From assembly GCA_039654915.1 (NCBI GenBank), contig CM077594.1, positions 93,944,893-94,008,892 on the forward strand: a stretch of DNA of 64,000 bases. The letters run 5' to 3'. Positions 46,691 to 57,884 of this stretch are shown piece after piece (positions within the stretch are counted from its first letter, which is position 1; every line of letters starts with the position of its first letter). Origin of the DNA: Aquilaria yunnanensis (taxonomy: Eukaryota > Streptophyta > Magnoliopsida > Malvales > Thymelaeaceae). The translations under genes and the position numbers were made by a program. The notes below the pieces were generated by a model. It ran no database searches. It saw only the letters and a program-made list of their open reading frames with translations, and was not told the DNA's origin.

Positions 46691-47718
46691 CACACATTGA
46701 TGGGGCACTACTACCATCGAACAACGATCTAGGGACTCCATCAAAGAGTAGATCTAGTTAACTATCTATACCAAGGATGGACTGAGCTCTACTCCACTAC
46801 GTAAGGCTGCAAGCACCTACGAGCAACCAGTTAGGATAGTAATGTTATTAAAAGAAAGAAAAAAGACAAATTGAACTGCTCCAAGAATGGCATAGGGTTC
46901 TACTTGAAGCATCATTGAACGTTCTTCCCAAGCAAAACCTTCAAGATCACGAGATGGGCCACTCGCTCCCATCCGTACCTATGTAGCAGCTCCAAGATTC
47001 ACAATTCTTTGCCAAGCCCCATCAACTATATGGAGGCAAGGATTATAATCTCGATGAAGATACTTCTTATTTCCCTAAACTTAGCACAAAGGTTTAGGAG
47101 GATGAACATTGAATTGATTAAATAGGCTAGAGTATGCAATAGCATTGATGAGCTGCTAGAAAAGATTTATCTCTTCCAGTGATGAGAGAATAGGCGTTGA
47201 AGCCAACATGATTGAAAGTTTCTTCATTTTGACCTAACCAGATTATCCAAAGCGTAGACACCAAGAAATATAACCAGTCTTAAGGTCATTTTTTCGTAGA
47301 AACTAAGAAATTTAAAAGTCATTCCTCGAAAGAAGTATCGACAGGTCTAACATAGAAATTTCCCTACTTGACTTCTGAACCAGAACAATTCTAGAATAAA
47401 TGCATAGCAGATTCTTCTTGGACATGACATCTTGAACATAGTGGACTAACTAACCTTCCATGCATGGCTAAATTGGAAGCAGTTGGTAAGGCATTCACAA
47501 AGCACTTCTAAAAGAACACTTTAAACTTCTGGGGGATCTTTGTACCCTAGAGCCTTTTAAGGACTACTTGTAAATAGGTAAGAGAGGATGTGGCTAATGA
47601 ATTAATAAGCCCTTGCCTTAAAGAATACAAGTGAGATGCATACCCTTTTTTGATGAATACTGACCAGACCCTAATCCCAACCAATGGATAATATCTTGAC
47701 CAACATTAGGATAGGGGG
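46690..47718 (-). mobile_element. L1-type LINE (LINE-B), 3' part: zf-RVT and RNase H-like region
   Basis: On the minus strand this reads SLKCSFRSALVNALPTASNL, LCSRCHVQEESAMHLF and SGSEVK, which is the Cys/His zf-RVT zinc-binding domain that follows the reverse transcriptase of plant LINEs. Next come LNFLVSTKK and STLWIIWLGQNEETFNH, then VDGAWQRIVNLGAATYVRMG, the first strand of a non-LTR RNase H domain. Stops interrupt it at several expected Trp codons. It is contiguous with 50810-53325 once hAT-2 is removed. Confidence 0.8.
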
Positions 47719-48148
47719 TAAAGGTAGGACATGGGCCGGTTTAACCAGGCCCAAATCTGGACTGACCCAATAATCAAACCAACCCCTACCCAGTCAAACC
47801 CACCCCGCCTCACCTCAAACAAAACACGTAAATATATGAGCCAAATATGGGCTCTGAAGGAGACAATAGTGCAAAACGGACCGACCTGGCCCAAAACCCG
47901 CCCCCATGACCTGCCCTGCCTCGCCTCGCAAGATTTGCCCAGGACCAACCAGTCCGGCTGGGCCTAGAGCGCCCCAATGACTCCTTCCTTCAACGGACTC
48001 TTGCAAAAAAAATTTAAAAAAATGGGTTAATTACACAGCATGACCTCCAACGGTTTTCCGTTCCATATTAGCCCCAAAAATTTCATTTTCACCCCTCCCA
48101 ACAACTAAATTTTAAGGACTTTTGGTCCAAATAATTTTGACCCTCCCC

Positions 48149-48156
48149 TATAAATA
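48149..48156 (+). promoter_or_regulatory. TATA box of the hAT-2 transposase gene
   Basis: TATAAATA in the context CCCCTATAAATA, 181 bases before the ATG, matching hAT-1. Confidence 0.5.
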
Positions 48157-48336
48157 TCAAAGCCATTTTCACTCTATCCTCACACCATCACTCAATCTCT
48201 CTTATTCCTCAACTATATTCTCTCAAGCATTCGAGCTTTTTTCTTAATCTCTTTCAAATTTCTTGCTAATCTCCCTCTAATATCTTCATAATCTCTTCTT
48301 AATTTCACATTAATCAATACTATTAGTTCGTAACTC

Positions 48337-50423
48337 ATGACTTCAAGAGGAAAAGACAAATCAACAGAGAGTTCATCTTCCTGCACCACCAGCCTCTGAG
48401 GGTTATTCCGTCGTCGTTCTTGGCCCACCGATAAAGGCATCTTAATTGAAGAGTTACATGACAATGATGTTGGAATCGATATGACGAATTACAATTTGGG
48501 ACTCAATGAACAATTATCGGATGATGAAGTTGAAGAGTTGGATACGATGGCAGCTAGGGATTTGTCAATGCAACCAATGCCGACAAGTCATGGACCCGCC
48601 ATGGAGGAAACCTAAGGACAAGGTAAATCTTTAAGACTAACTGCATGGGTTTGGGAGCATTATGAGCTCATACAGGAATGAAAGTCGAGGTACAGGAAAT
48701 GCAAACATTGCGGAAAAAAATTGGTGCATAAAAAGAATTCTAGCATTAGAACATTGAGGCAACATATTAAAAATCAACATCCTAATGTCCTCTCCAGTAC
48801 TGGGACTAGTTCTAGAGGACAAACACAACTTAGGTTTACAATCGACGCTGGTAGGCCAGGTATATTTCATTTTAACCAACAATCTTGTAAAGAAGGCATG
48901 GTAAATTGGATGATACTTACCTAAAACCTTTTTCACAAGCTGAAGATGTGCACCTAGAATCTTGGATAGATTTGCAAGCCTATTTCTTTGCTCTTGATCA
49001 TTATGTGGCATTCACTTCTGATTTGTGGACATCACATACAGGTCAATCTTTTTATTGTGTTACTTCTCATTAGATTGATTCTGATTGGACTATGCAAAAA
49101 TGAATTTATCATTTAGGGTCATTGATACAGATCATACTGGTTATCACATATTCAATTATATCTTAGAAACTTTATATAATTATTTTTGTGCTGATAAAGT
49201 CCTGTATATTTTATTTGATAATGCTTCAAACAATGATGTTGTCGCTCACCTTTTGAGTTAAACATTGAAACTACCTCTCAACGGTGCATTATTTCATGTT
49301 AGATGCATGTGTCATATTTTGAACCTTTATGTGCAAAAGGGTTTAGAAGTTCTCCAAAATAAAATTATGTTTATTTAAAACTCATTGACGTATTTTAAAT
49401 CAAGGCATGCTGTATTTCATGAATTTGAAAGCTTTTGTTTTGAAAATCAAAAAGAATTTTCTTAGAAACGGTTTAAATTGGATTGCCCAACTCGCTGGAA
49501 CTCCACATATTTGATGTTCCAAAATGCATTCCCATAAGCAAATTTGTTGACGCATTTCATGAACTTAAAAATGGGTTGTGAATTTCTTATGACTGAAGTT
49601 TGGGAAAAATGTTTTAAAACCAGTGAATTGCTTAAGTTTTTTTTACAAGGTTACTGAATTTTTCTCTAGTGTTTACTACCCAACCATTTGTCAAGTTTTG
49701 CTTCATTTAGTAAACATTACATATGCTTTATATCAATTTAAAGATGATGAGTTGTTAAAACTGACTGTCAAAGCCATGTGGGCTAAGTGGCTTCAATATT
49801 TTGAAAACATTCCACCTATCTTTTTAGTTAGTTCTTTGCTTGACCCATATATCAAATTAACAGGTACAACAACATTGCTTAAAGGAATTTTTCATACTTA
49901 TTTAGAAATGTCTCATATAAATGTTTTGGCTATGTCTGCTACTGCTTCCGAGTACTTGCATTCTTTATACAAGATATATTGTGAGCAGCATTCGGATAAG
50001 GTAAAATCCGAATCTCCTCAAATCGAGCTTTGAATGAAATCAATCTCATCAAAATTTAACCCGGCCCTCCAAATGCTCAAACAACCTCGATCGATGACAT
50101 TGAGATTAGCCAAGGTCAATGACTATCTCAACACATTGTTTGAATTAAGCGATGTTGACATATTAGAGTGGTGGAAATAAAAAGGATCAAGGTTTCCGAT
50201 CTTGTCGATAATCACATAGGAGATTCTTGCTGTTCTAGTCTCCACCGTATCATCTAAGGCAGCATTTAGTGCAGTAAAACGGGTGATATCGAAAAAACAA
50301 TCAAGATTGACACCCAACGCGATAGAATTATGGATGTGCAACCAAGATTAGGGCATCGCAGTACTCCGGTAGCAAGACCAAAAGAGTTCGTATGACTTGC
50401 TAATATCCGATACCGAAACTTGA
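48337..50423 (+). pseudogene. hAT transposase related to that of hAT-1, inactivated
   Basis: The frame starts MTSRGKDKSTESSSS, parallel to hAT-1, and includes MTNYNLGLNEQLSDDEVEEL. The BED finger is complete here (RYRKCKHCGKKLVHKKNSS, then RTLRQHIKNQHP), with both Cys that hAT-1 partly lost. Later: DLWTS (first Asp region), FDNASNND (second Asp), NITYALYQFKDDELLKLTVK in an open 136-codon stretch from 49623, and a C-terminal VSTVSSKAAFSAVKRVISKK-like block, in which the Glu of SESAFS has become Lys (TCTAAGGCA). More than ten stops and frameshifts make it non-functional. The two hAT copies are clearly members of one family and their lesions differ. Confidence 0.85.
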
Positions 50424-50809
50424 ATTTTTTTTTTCAATAATACATGTAGTTTGTATTTGATCTAATTATGCTATTAAGCATAGATCATAGGTTTCTATTT
50501 TTCATCATTTTCAGAACATTTTTGTCATTTCAAAATGTAAGACCCGTTTCGATTATTTGTAAGTGTCGTTTGGCTTTTTTACTTAATAAAACTTACACCA
50601 GATGTGGTGTTTTTTCTTAAAAATATTTATTATATATACAGTTAATTATGTTTTTTATTTTTTATTTAAAAAAAACCTTCAAACCCACCCTAGGACCTTT
50701 CGGGACCGCCCCACTTGAGGTCAGTCCGATCCCGGTCCTTCTTGACCCAGGCCCAGGATTGGCTGGTTCGGCCTAGTCCTGATTTAGGTCGACCCATCTC
50801 CCATCTCTA

Positions 50810-53325
50810 ACAGGGGAGGCATATCCAAAATAAGTTGAGAGATTTGAGTAGGAAAACAACACTCAAGAAGATCTACATTCTAAGACTGAGTATCAAAGAA
50901 GTAAAGATCTACAATATTTAGATGTTTAAAGTTTTAAAAGGATGGGCAAAGTGATATGAGTACCTCTGAGGAGGTACCAGGAATCCAGTAGTCAAACCAA
51001 ACCCAAATAGAAGTATCATATCTTATAATCCACTGAGCTTCTTAAGCTAGAATATTTCAACCATATAGTAAACCCCTCCATATGGGAGAAGCATTACTTT
51101 TTGCCTTAACAGACCATACTGACTGTAGGGAGCCATACTTGGCTGAAAGAACTTTATAAAACAACTTGCATTAATCATAAAAAAAAAATTCTCCAAAAGG
51201 TCTTATCAAGAAGAGCTTGGTTAAAGAGTCACTTGTCTTTAATTCCAAGCCCTCCTAGACCTTTGGGCAAAGTTAGGATATCTTTATTTTTTAGATGTAA
51301 ACCCTACTTGCTCTCTAATCCTGATCACCGAAAACAAATAAACTTATTGGAAATTTTATCAGTATTGTGATAAAGACCTTGAACAATGACATAATGTAAA
51401 CCAACAATGAAGTCAAAGTAGAATTAATAAAAGTAAGCCTACCAACATTGTTTAGAAGCTTCCTTTTCTAATTTTCTAGTTGTTTGGAAATCTTGTCAAC
51501 TAAAAAATGAAAGGATGAAGTCTTAGATAGATCTTGACAAATAGGGGCTACCAAATAGTTCAGGATACCTGTATTAACTAAGAATGAGAGAATATTACAA
51601 AACTTAGTAACCATACTGAAAGGGACATTATGACTAAACATCCATTTAGATTTCCTGAAATTGACTTTCTGCCTTGCAACTTTTCTATAGAGATATAATG
51701 CAAATTTCACCAACTGGATTACTTCCTTCGATAAAAGGAAAAATAGAAGACAATTATCAATGAAAAATAAATGCGAGATGGAAAAGCCATTCTTACTTGC
51801 CTTCAAACCATGAATTTTACTCTTGGTGTGAAGATGTAGTAAATAACTTGAAAAAGCTTCAGCACATAATATAAAAGGGTATAGAGATAGCGAATCTCCC
51901 TATCTTAGGCTAGCACATGGATTAAAGCAATTCGTGGAACTTCTATTGACCATAACTGAGTAAGAAACTATCGTAATACATTGCATAAGCATATAAATCC
52001 AATGATCTTGGAAATTCATGGCTCGAAGAATTCTTTCCAAGAAGGGCTAGTGAATTTTATCGTAGGCTTTTCTAATGTCAAGCTTCACGATTGCCTTATA
52101 ACCCTGAGCACCACTATTTCTATGAGTGGCCTTAACTGCCTGCAAAATCTCATGAGCTATAATAATATTATCCTAAATATTCCCCTCTGAAATGAAAGCA
52201 TTTTGAAAATTAGATACTAAGGAGGATATAATTGGCTTTGATCTATTAACTAGCGCTTTTGCACTTACCTTATAAATGGTATTGTAGAGGCTTATTAAGC
52301 AAAAATTCTCTACATGATGAGCTCCTCTCACTTTAGGGATTAAAGTAAAATAAGTACGGTTAATTTTCTTTAAGATATAACCCTTATTAAGAAAATATAG
52401 TGTAGCTTTTGATAATGAATCCCCCATAAAATGCCAAAATTTCTTAAAAACTATTGGAGAGATACCATAAGGTCCTAGGGCTTTAAGGTTTCCTTACTCA
52501 AACACAACTTGCTTAACCTCTTCTTTAGAAAAAAAAAACAAGTAAAGAAGCAACTTGATGATCAAAAAGGCGTCTAAAAATAGTAGCACTAGCTAATTTC
52601 TCGCTGAGCATCCTCACAAGATTCGGAGGAATCATTATATAGAGCAGGAAAGTATGAGTGAATAGCCCCCCTAATTTCCTCTTCTTCATATAACCAAAAC
52701 TCATCCCCAACTTGCAAAGCCGTAATATGAGACTTAATCCTTCTAGTTTTTGTGGTGAGATGAAAAGAATCTTGTGTTCATGTCTCCCAAAACGAACCAT
52801 TTGAGTCTAGATTTTTGAGCCCACTGAAGTTCCTTGTCAACTAATAAAACATTATCTTTAAGCCGTAACTCCCTGATCTATGAATCAACTTTTAGGATAT
52901 CACTTGAAGATTGAACCTGGTCAAGTAAACATTTTGTGCTCTCAATTTCAAGCCTCATCTTACCAATTGACGACTTACTTTATTGGCACAAAGATGGAAC
53001 AAATCTGGAGCACTTCATGGCAATTTTGAATATCTTAGAACCATGCACAACTGAGCTTTAAATGGTTTTAGAAATTTCCTCACAATCAGGATATCTTAAC
53101 TTGAAAGCTTTAAATCTATGTGGCCTGTGATAAAACTTTCTTGCAGGAGAAGTCTCCAAAAGCAATTGGGCATGATTTGATCTTTGAATTACACGGTTAA
53201 TTTACTGAATAGCAGGACGCAAGTGTAACCAGGTCTCATTGTAGAAAGCTTTATCCAAAATCTCAAACATTGCATCATTCTCTTATCTAAAATTGGACCA
53301 AGTGAAGGTTGGGCCATTTGTGGGG
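50810..53325 (-). mobile_element. L1-type LINE (LINE-B), endonuclease end and reverse transcriptase
   Basis: From high to low coordinates on the minus strand: PTFTWSNFR at about 53316-53290 (C part of the endonuclease, 5' truncation point), RSNHAQLLLETSP, ELQWAQKSRLKWFVLGDMNT (about 52830-52770), TYFTLIPKVRGAHHVENFCL and ALVNRSKPIISSLVSNFQNA (about 52350-52190), VKLDIRKAYDKIHW (about 52085-52045), SLYPFILCAEAFSSYLL (about 51900-51855), SISHLFFIDNCLLFFL (about 51780-51735), RKVARQKVNFRKSKWMFS. These are the ordered blocks of plant LINE ORF2. The active site reads FIDN instead of FADD. Frames break repeatedly. Confidence 0.85.
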
Positions 53326-53334
53326 GATTTGGAT

Positions 53335-54550
53335 CAATACAGTGGAAAATGAAGTAGTAGGTGTTATTTAAAACTAATATGGTCACATATTCACATATTG
53401 TTCACTTTGGTTCTTCTTGTCATTTTTGTGGGGCCATTTTACATACAAATTGAACTATATAATCTAAAGATTAGCCAATTCATTTTAAATTAAACTTAAT
53501 TTAAAATAGTTTATTATTATTTTTATATTTTTATTTAAAATTAATTTTATTTAAAAGTTAACATTATGTAGATATAATAATCTATTGAAAAAGTAATTTT
53601 TATAATCTTATTAAATTTTTATAAATTTTTTATTTTTAATGCCTAAAAATAAATAATTCATAAAAATTTAATAATATCATAAACATATACTTTAAAATGG
53701 ATTATTACATTTATATAACATTGATCATCCCCTTGTCTCCAAAAGCTTTATCTAGCAATTGTTGAAGATCTCAGTCCATCCAAGATAGAGGAGAGTTGAG
53801 CTGCAATGATCCACGAAGGGCTTCCAAGACATGTAAACAATCAAATAAAATAGTGATATTAGGGGAAAAAAGATGAAGAGCACAATGAATTGCCCCTTGA
53901 ATAGCCACAAGCTTTGCTTCCAATGCTTATTCACAATTACTCTGGGGAAATACTTCTTGAAGTCGAGGGGGAGCATTGGTACCCATTCATAACCAAGAAG
54001 TGGCACCTAATCTAGAAGATCTTCGCCAAGCACCATCCACAAGGAAAATTTGAGGAGTAAAAATAGGTTTTTTTCAATAATGGTTATCTAGACAAGGAAG
54101 AAAGTGAGCCATGTTTTATAATTTTTAAAATAAAAGAGAACCATTTTTATTTAAATAAATATTATTTAATTCAGAGATCTACTAAAAATTTAGTCAATTC
54201 ATTTTAACTTAAGTCAATTTAATCTAAAATGACTTATTTATAAAAATTTAATAAGATTATAAAAATTACTTTTTCAATAGATTACTATTCCTACATAATA
54301 TATACTTACATAATATTAACTTTTAAATAAAATTAATTTTAAACAAAAAATATAAAAAATAAAAATAAACTATTTTAAATTAAGTTTAAATTAAAACTAA
54401 TTGGATAATTTTTAAATTATATCGTTCAATTTGTATGTAAAAGCCGCCCCACGAAAACGACGAGAAGAACCAAAGTGAACAATATGCGAATATGCGACCA
54501 GATTAGTTCTAATTACTACCTACTACTTCATTTGCCACTGTATCACTTGG
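53335..54550. repeat. Large inverted repeat (arms about 290-310 bp)
   Basis: The left arm (53335-53622) contains gaagtagtaggt, cacatattgttcactttggt, gtggggccattttacata and caaattgaac. The right arm (54240-54550) contains these in reverse complement and reverse order (tatgtaaaagccgccccac, accaaagtgaacaatatgcg, acctactacttc). The loop, about 620 bp, holds a LINE RNase H fragment. The right arm also matches 56410-56500 directly, so that side is the original genomic context and the left arm is an inverted copy. Confidence 0.8.
53740..54080 (-). pseudogene. LINE RNase H-domain fragment in the loop of the inverted repeat
   Basis: On the minus strand, with one frame change and a stop, it reads LVDGAWRRSSRLGATSWLWM, ALEAKLVAIQGAIHCALHLF and ITILFDCLHVLEALRGSLQL. 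This is the DGAW...GA..W / E-A-xx-A-I / F-D-C pattern of the RNase H domain in plant non-LTR elements. The catalytic positions at D (VDGAW), E (LEAK) and D (LFDC) are visible. It is separated from LINE-B and may come from a different LINE copy. Confidence 0.7.
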
Positions 54551-54690
54551 CCAAAGAAGCGACTGGATCCGCAAAGGGATATGGTTGTTATGACTTTCTG
54601 CGTTGTTCCCACTTCTTCAGTCATGTCCACATACACCTATACAGCGACTGACTTGTCGTTAGCTTAGTGTTTTCTCAAATCAAATTTTCT
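54470..54690 (+). repeat. Duplicated segment, copy 1 (pairs with 56410-56632)
   Basis: The two stretches share order and orientation, e.g. ttctaattactacctactac / actaattactacaggccact, then cactgtatca, aagcgact, gtcatgtccaca / gtcaatggccaca, agcgact-acttgt, and caaatcaaattttctgc/a. They enclose the copied PRP2 upstream region, so the area has been through nested duplications. Confidence 0.7.
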
Positions 54691-54974
54691 GCAAACTTTT
54701 AATTTAATTTCAGAGGGGTCAAATTTTATATGTTAAGCAGTGAATGCAGTCAATGCATGGTTCCAATTTAAATATATAATATTTCATAAAAAATAAATGA
54801 GTTCTATAAATAACTCTTTTATTACACAAAGGTATTAATCAAAGTCCAGAACTTAAAGAGCAGAATGCCTAAATCACCTTTAGTCCCTCTAATTTTAACA
54901 ACTCACTAAAACAAGCAACACTACCTGTAAAAATAATAACACTAAAATTTTAGGCTGAAATTTTTTAAAAAAAA

Positions 54975-56170
54975 TTTTTAAAAATTCTAATACGCTAGAA
55001 TGAATGAAACTGACACTATATGCTAAAATTTTAAAGTTAACGCGACTTGGAGAAGCCTAAAATGAAGTTTTGAAGACTATCAGATTTATTTTCATCGAGC
55101 TCCCTTAATTACATGCAATCTTGATCTTCCTTCCTCTCGAAATTGTGTCTCTGACTTGTAATTAAAATCCTATGTTAAAAAACAAGTTTACGTAAATTCC
55201 AACCTTAGTTTAGTAATATATAAATGTATAAGGGTTAGTTACAACAAAAGTTAACATATACACTACAATCCAATGTCCTTAAATTCCACATAAGTGAAAA
55301 AAAAAAAAAAGAGATGTCTAGAATGAATGAATATATGAATATAAAATTCCTAGTTATTACTTATTCCATATATGACGAAATTGTTATTTTTTTCTTTTAT
55401 CAAAAGTCTAGGCAATTTTGACTTTTTGATGCACTTTGAACATTTAACTTTACCCTCTTCACAGTAATTGTTACTTGTCCCTCAAGTCTAGAATAACTCT
55501 GATTCACTTTGAACAGAATTAGGTATCTTTTAATATTCAGAATATAATATAAGACATTAGAAATTCCTAATGAAATGACCAATAACATGATAAGAAGTGA
55601 GTTTTCAATCCTTGCCGTCTGGTCCGGGATAACTTGGACGCAATTTAAAAGGATTATTAAGTCAAATCTTCAACTAAAAGAATTAGCTATTATTTAATTA
55701 TTGTTTCTTTAGAAAGATTATTAAAATACAAAGTAACTCATAAATTTATTAGGAATGAGTGAAAGAGTAATATGGATGTTTTACAAATATAAATTATTAC
55801 AACCCTAATGGAATTTTGGCGGCCCTACACACACACAAGTGGAATCCACGGACGATAATGAACGTTGGTTTCTTATGTTAATCCAGGAAGTAACTTGTTT
55901 CCCGTATATGTGTGATTATTATATTAATTAGTTCTTGTTTTTGGATATTCAACTTACTTTTCAAAGTTTTCTAGAGTGGTGGTTTATCTACTTTCCCAGT
56001 TTTATAATAATATCATCGTTCAACATAGACCGGTGCTTTAGTTCCATAGGCTTGATTATTCGTTCTCGGGGTATACATAGTGCTTAACCACGACTTTGTA
56101 ATATTTACTGAGATAAACGATTACATGACAGACCGTTAGCGATACACATATTGTCATCATCATTCATAGA
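54975..56170. repeat. Copy of the PRP2 upstream region without a PRP gene
   Basis: The segment matches 39560-40725 over about 1.2 kb with scattered substitutions and small indels. Where the PRP2 proximal promoter and coding region would be (below about 54960) there is unrelated AT-rich DNA and the inverted repeat. No TATA-signal peptide-KPP sequence is found. It is therefore an orphaned upstream region. Confidence 0.78.
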
Positions 56171-56409
56171 GATATTGTATTATATTTGGGCTTATAGTAT
56201 ATATTCAATGGAGTCGAAATCATAAAATTATTAAAAATTAACAGCTCATAATGCGTATCCATTGGAGAGATCGAGCTCATGAATTATTGAAGGTAGGCCT
56301 ATTACTACAGTAATGGGATATAATAAGGGAATAGGATCCATATAATTGCCGGAAAAATGAGAAACTCGATCGAACCTTAACTGAGGGAATTGATCTTACA
56401 AAAATGATT

Positions 56410-56632
56410 TCACGAAAAAACCAAGGTACGTGAATATGGGAATATACGACTTGAATAGTACTAATTACTACAGGCCACTTGATTTCCCACTGTATCAATA
56501 GGCACATAAAGCGACTAGATCACAAAGATTAGTACTTCTGGATCGTTCCAATTCTCCAGTCAATGGCCACATCTACCTAGAGAGCGACTAACTTGTTACT
56601 GTAGTGTTTCATCAAATCAAATTTTCTATAAA
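56410..56632 (+). repeat. Duplicated segment, copy 2 (pairs with 54470-54690)
   Basis: See the partner segment. This copy lies on the far side of the orphaned PRP2 upstream region. Confidence 0.7.
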
Positions 56633-56885
56633 ATTTTTCACTAAAATAAGCCGGAAGGGAAATTGCTTATCCAGTCACCTAACTTTTTTTTTAAATTTCC
56701 TTTTATCCTATATTTATCATCTACCATCTATGCCTCACCCCCAACTCATCTTCCTTTTTTCCACTTATGTCTCTCTGCCATCCGCTCTCCTACCGCCACA
56801 ACCACTCGAGCTTGACAAAGAAGCAATGGGCTTTGACAATGACAATGATAGTTTGTAGTGGCAAATTTGTTTGGTGGGCCGCATT

Positions 56886-56901
56886 CCCCCCCCCCCCCCC
56901 C
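56886..56901. repeat. Poly(C) run, 16 bases
   Basis: Sixteen consecutive C, rare in such AT-rich DNA; G-quadruplex-forming on the minus strand. Confidence 0.95.
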
Positions 56902-57172
56902 TCCTATGTTGTCTGCAAGTTCTGACACCGATAGCAATCAGAACAACTAGGCTTGCGGCGAAAAGAGGATTGGTGCAACAAAATGGATTGCAATTGACAA
57001 AAACGGTGTTTGACTGTGGAGTGAGGTGAGACCAGTGTTGAGAATGACAAAAGGAAAGAGGCAAAGTTGAATAGAGTTAGAGGAAGAGAAAATTGCCTTC
57101 AAAGGTGGCGGTGGGAACAACTAGGCTTGTGGTGGCACCAGTGGCAATCGGAACAGCTGGGCTTGTGGCAAA

Positions 57173-57876
57173 CAGTATTTTAAAACCCGGGCTGTTACTG
57201 TTAAGGGTTTTGGGTTATAGTTTAACCAGTTCAACTGATTGAATCATCGAGTCAAACACACTCTTATATATTTGTATTTGAATAATTAGGAATGCCTTTA
57301 TTGTAAGAAAGAAAATGACATGACCTTACAAAAAATAATGCATAAAATAAAAGGACTAAAATGATATTTTACTTAATATAAAAGTCTACCAAATGAACTC
57401 TACAAACCTAATCCCATATCCAATTTCAAAGCACCACTCGCTTTTCTTCTCCTATTGCAAGCTGCTGTGTGCCTTCTTTATTTTTTTTTTCTTCTTTCAT
57501 CTTCTATTTTTTTTTTATTCTGTTTTATTTTTCTTTTTCGTCTTCTTTCTTCTTCTCTCTTCTTCTTCTTTTTTCTGGTTTTTTTTTTCCTATCTTCTTC
57601 TTCTTCTTGTTTCATCGTCTTTCTTTTTTTCTTTTTTCTTTTTTCTGTTTTGCTCTTCTTCTTTTGTCTTGTTTATTTTTTTTTCTTTCTTCTTCATCGG
57701 TTTTTAAAATTTTCAAATATTTATTTCAAACTGTCAGTCTGATAATTCACTGGTTTGACGGCTTTAGACCGCTTTGATTGGTTTTTTACCAGCCATTGAA
57801 TGAGCCACTACCCGGACCATCAGGGTAGTCGGTTCGCAATTGAACCGGATGGCCTGGTCCGGTTCTTATAACACTG
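57173..57876. mobile_element. Small hAT-like non-autonomous element (704 bp)
   Basis: Ends CAGTATTTTAAAACCCGG and, reverse complement, CAGTGTTATAAGAACCGG match at most positions. Flanks GTGGCAAA (57165-57172) and GTGGCTGA (57877-57884) agree at 6 of 8. Internal sequence near both ends is of the type gaaccagttcaactgatt / gaaccggatggcctgg. It contains a 280-base pyrimidine tract. No transposase. Confidence 0.7.
57420..57705. repeat. Polypyrimidine (TTC/TTTTC) tract
   Basis: About 280 bases almost free of purines on the plus strand, made of TTC and TTTTC units. The three overlapping open frames across it encode only Phe/Ser/Leu runs and are not genes. Confidence 0.93.
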
Positions 57877-57884
57877 GTGGCTGA

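Larger units (their letters stand above)
47719..50809 (+). mobile_element. hAT DNA transposon (hAT-2) inserted in LINE-B
   Basis: Termini TAAAGGTAGGACATGGGCCG and, reverse complement, TAGAGATGGGAGATGGGTCG agree at 15 of 20 positions and resemble hAT-1. Flanks ATAGGGGG (47711-47718) and ACAGGGGA (50810-50817) agree at 6 of 8, as expected for an old 8-bp duplication. GC-rich CCCGCC/GGACC stretches lie at both ends. It carries a TATA box (48149-48156) and a broken transposase gene. LINE-B coding sequence resumes on both sides. Confidence 0.85.

Noticed and set aside
57393..57777. Three overlapping open frames of about 100 codons
   Set aside because: They only translate a TTC/TTTTC pyrimidine tract inside a small transposon.
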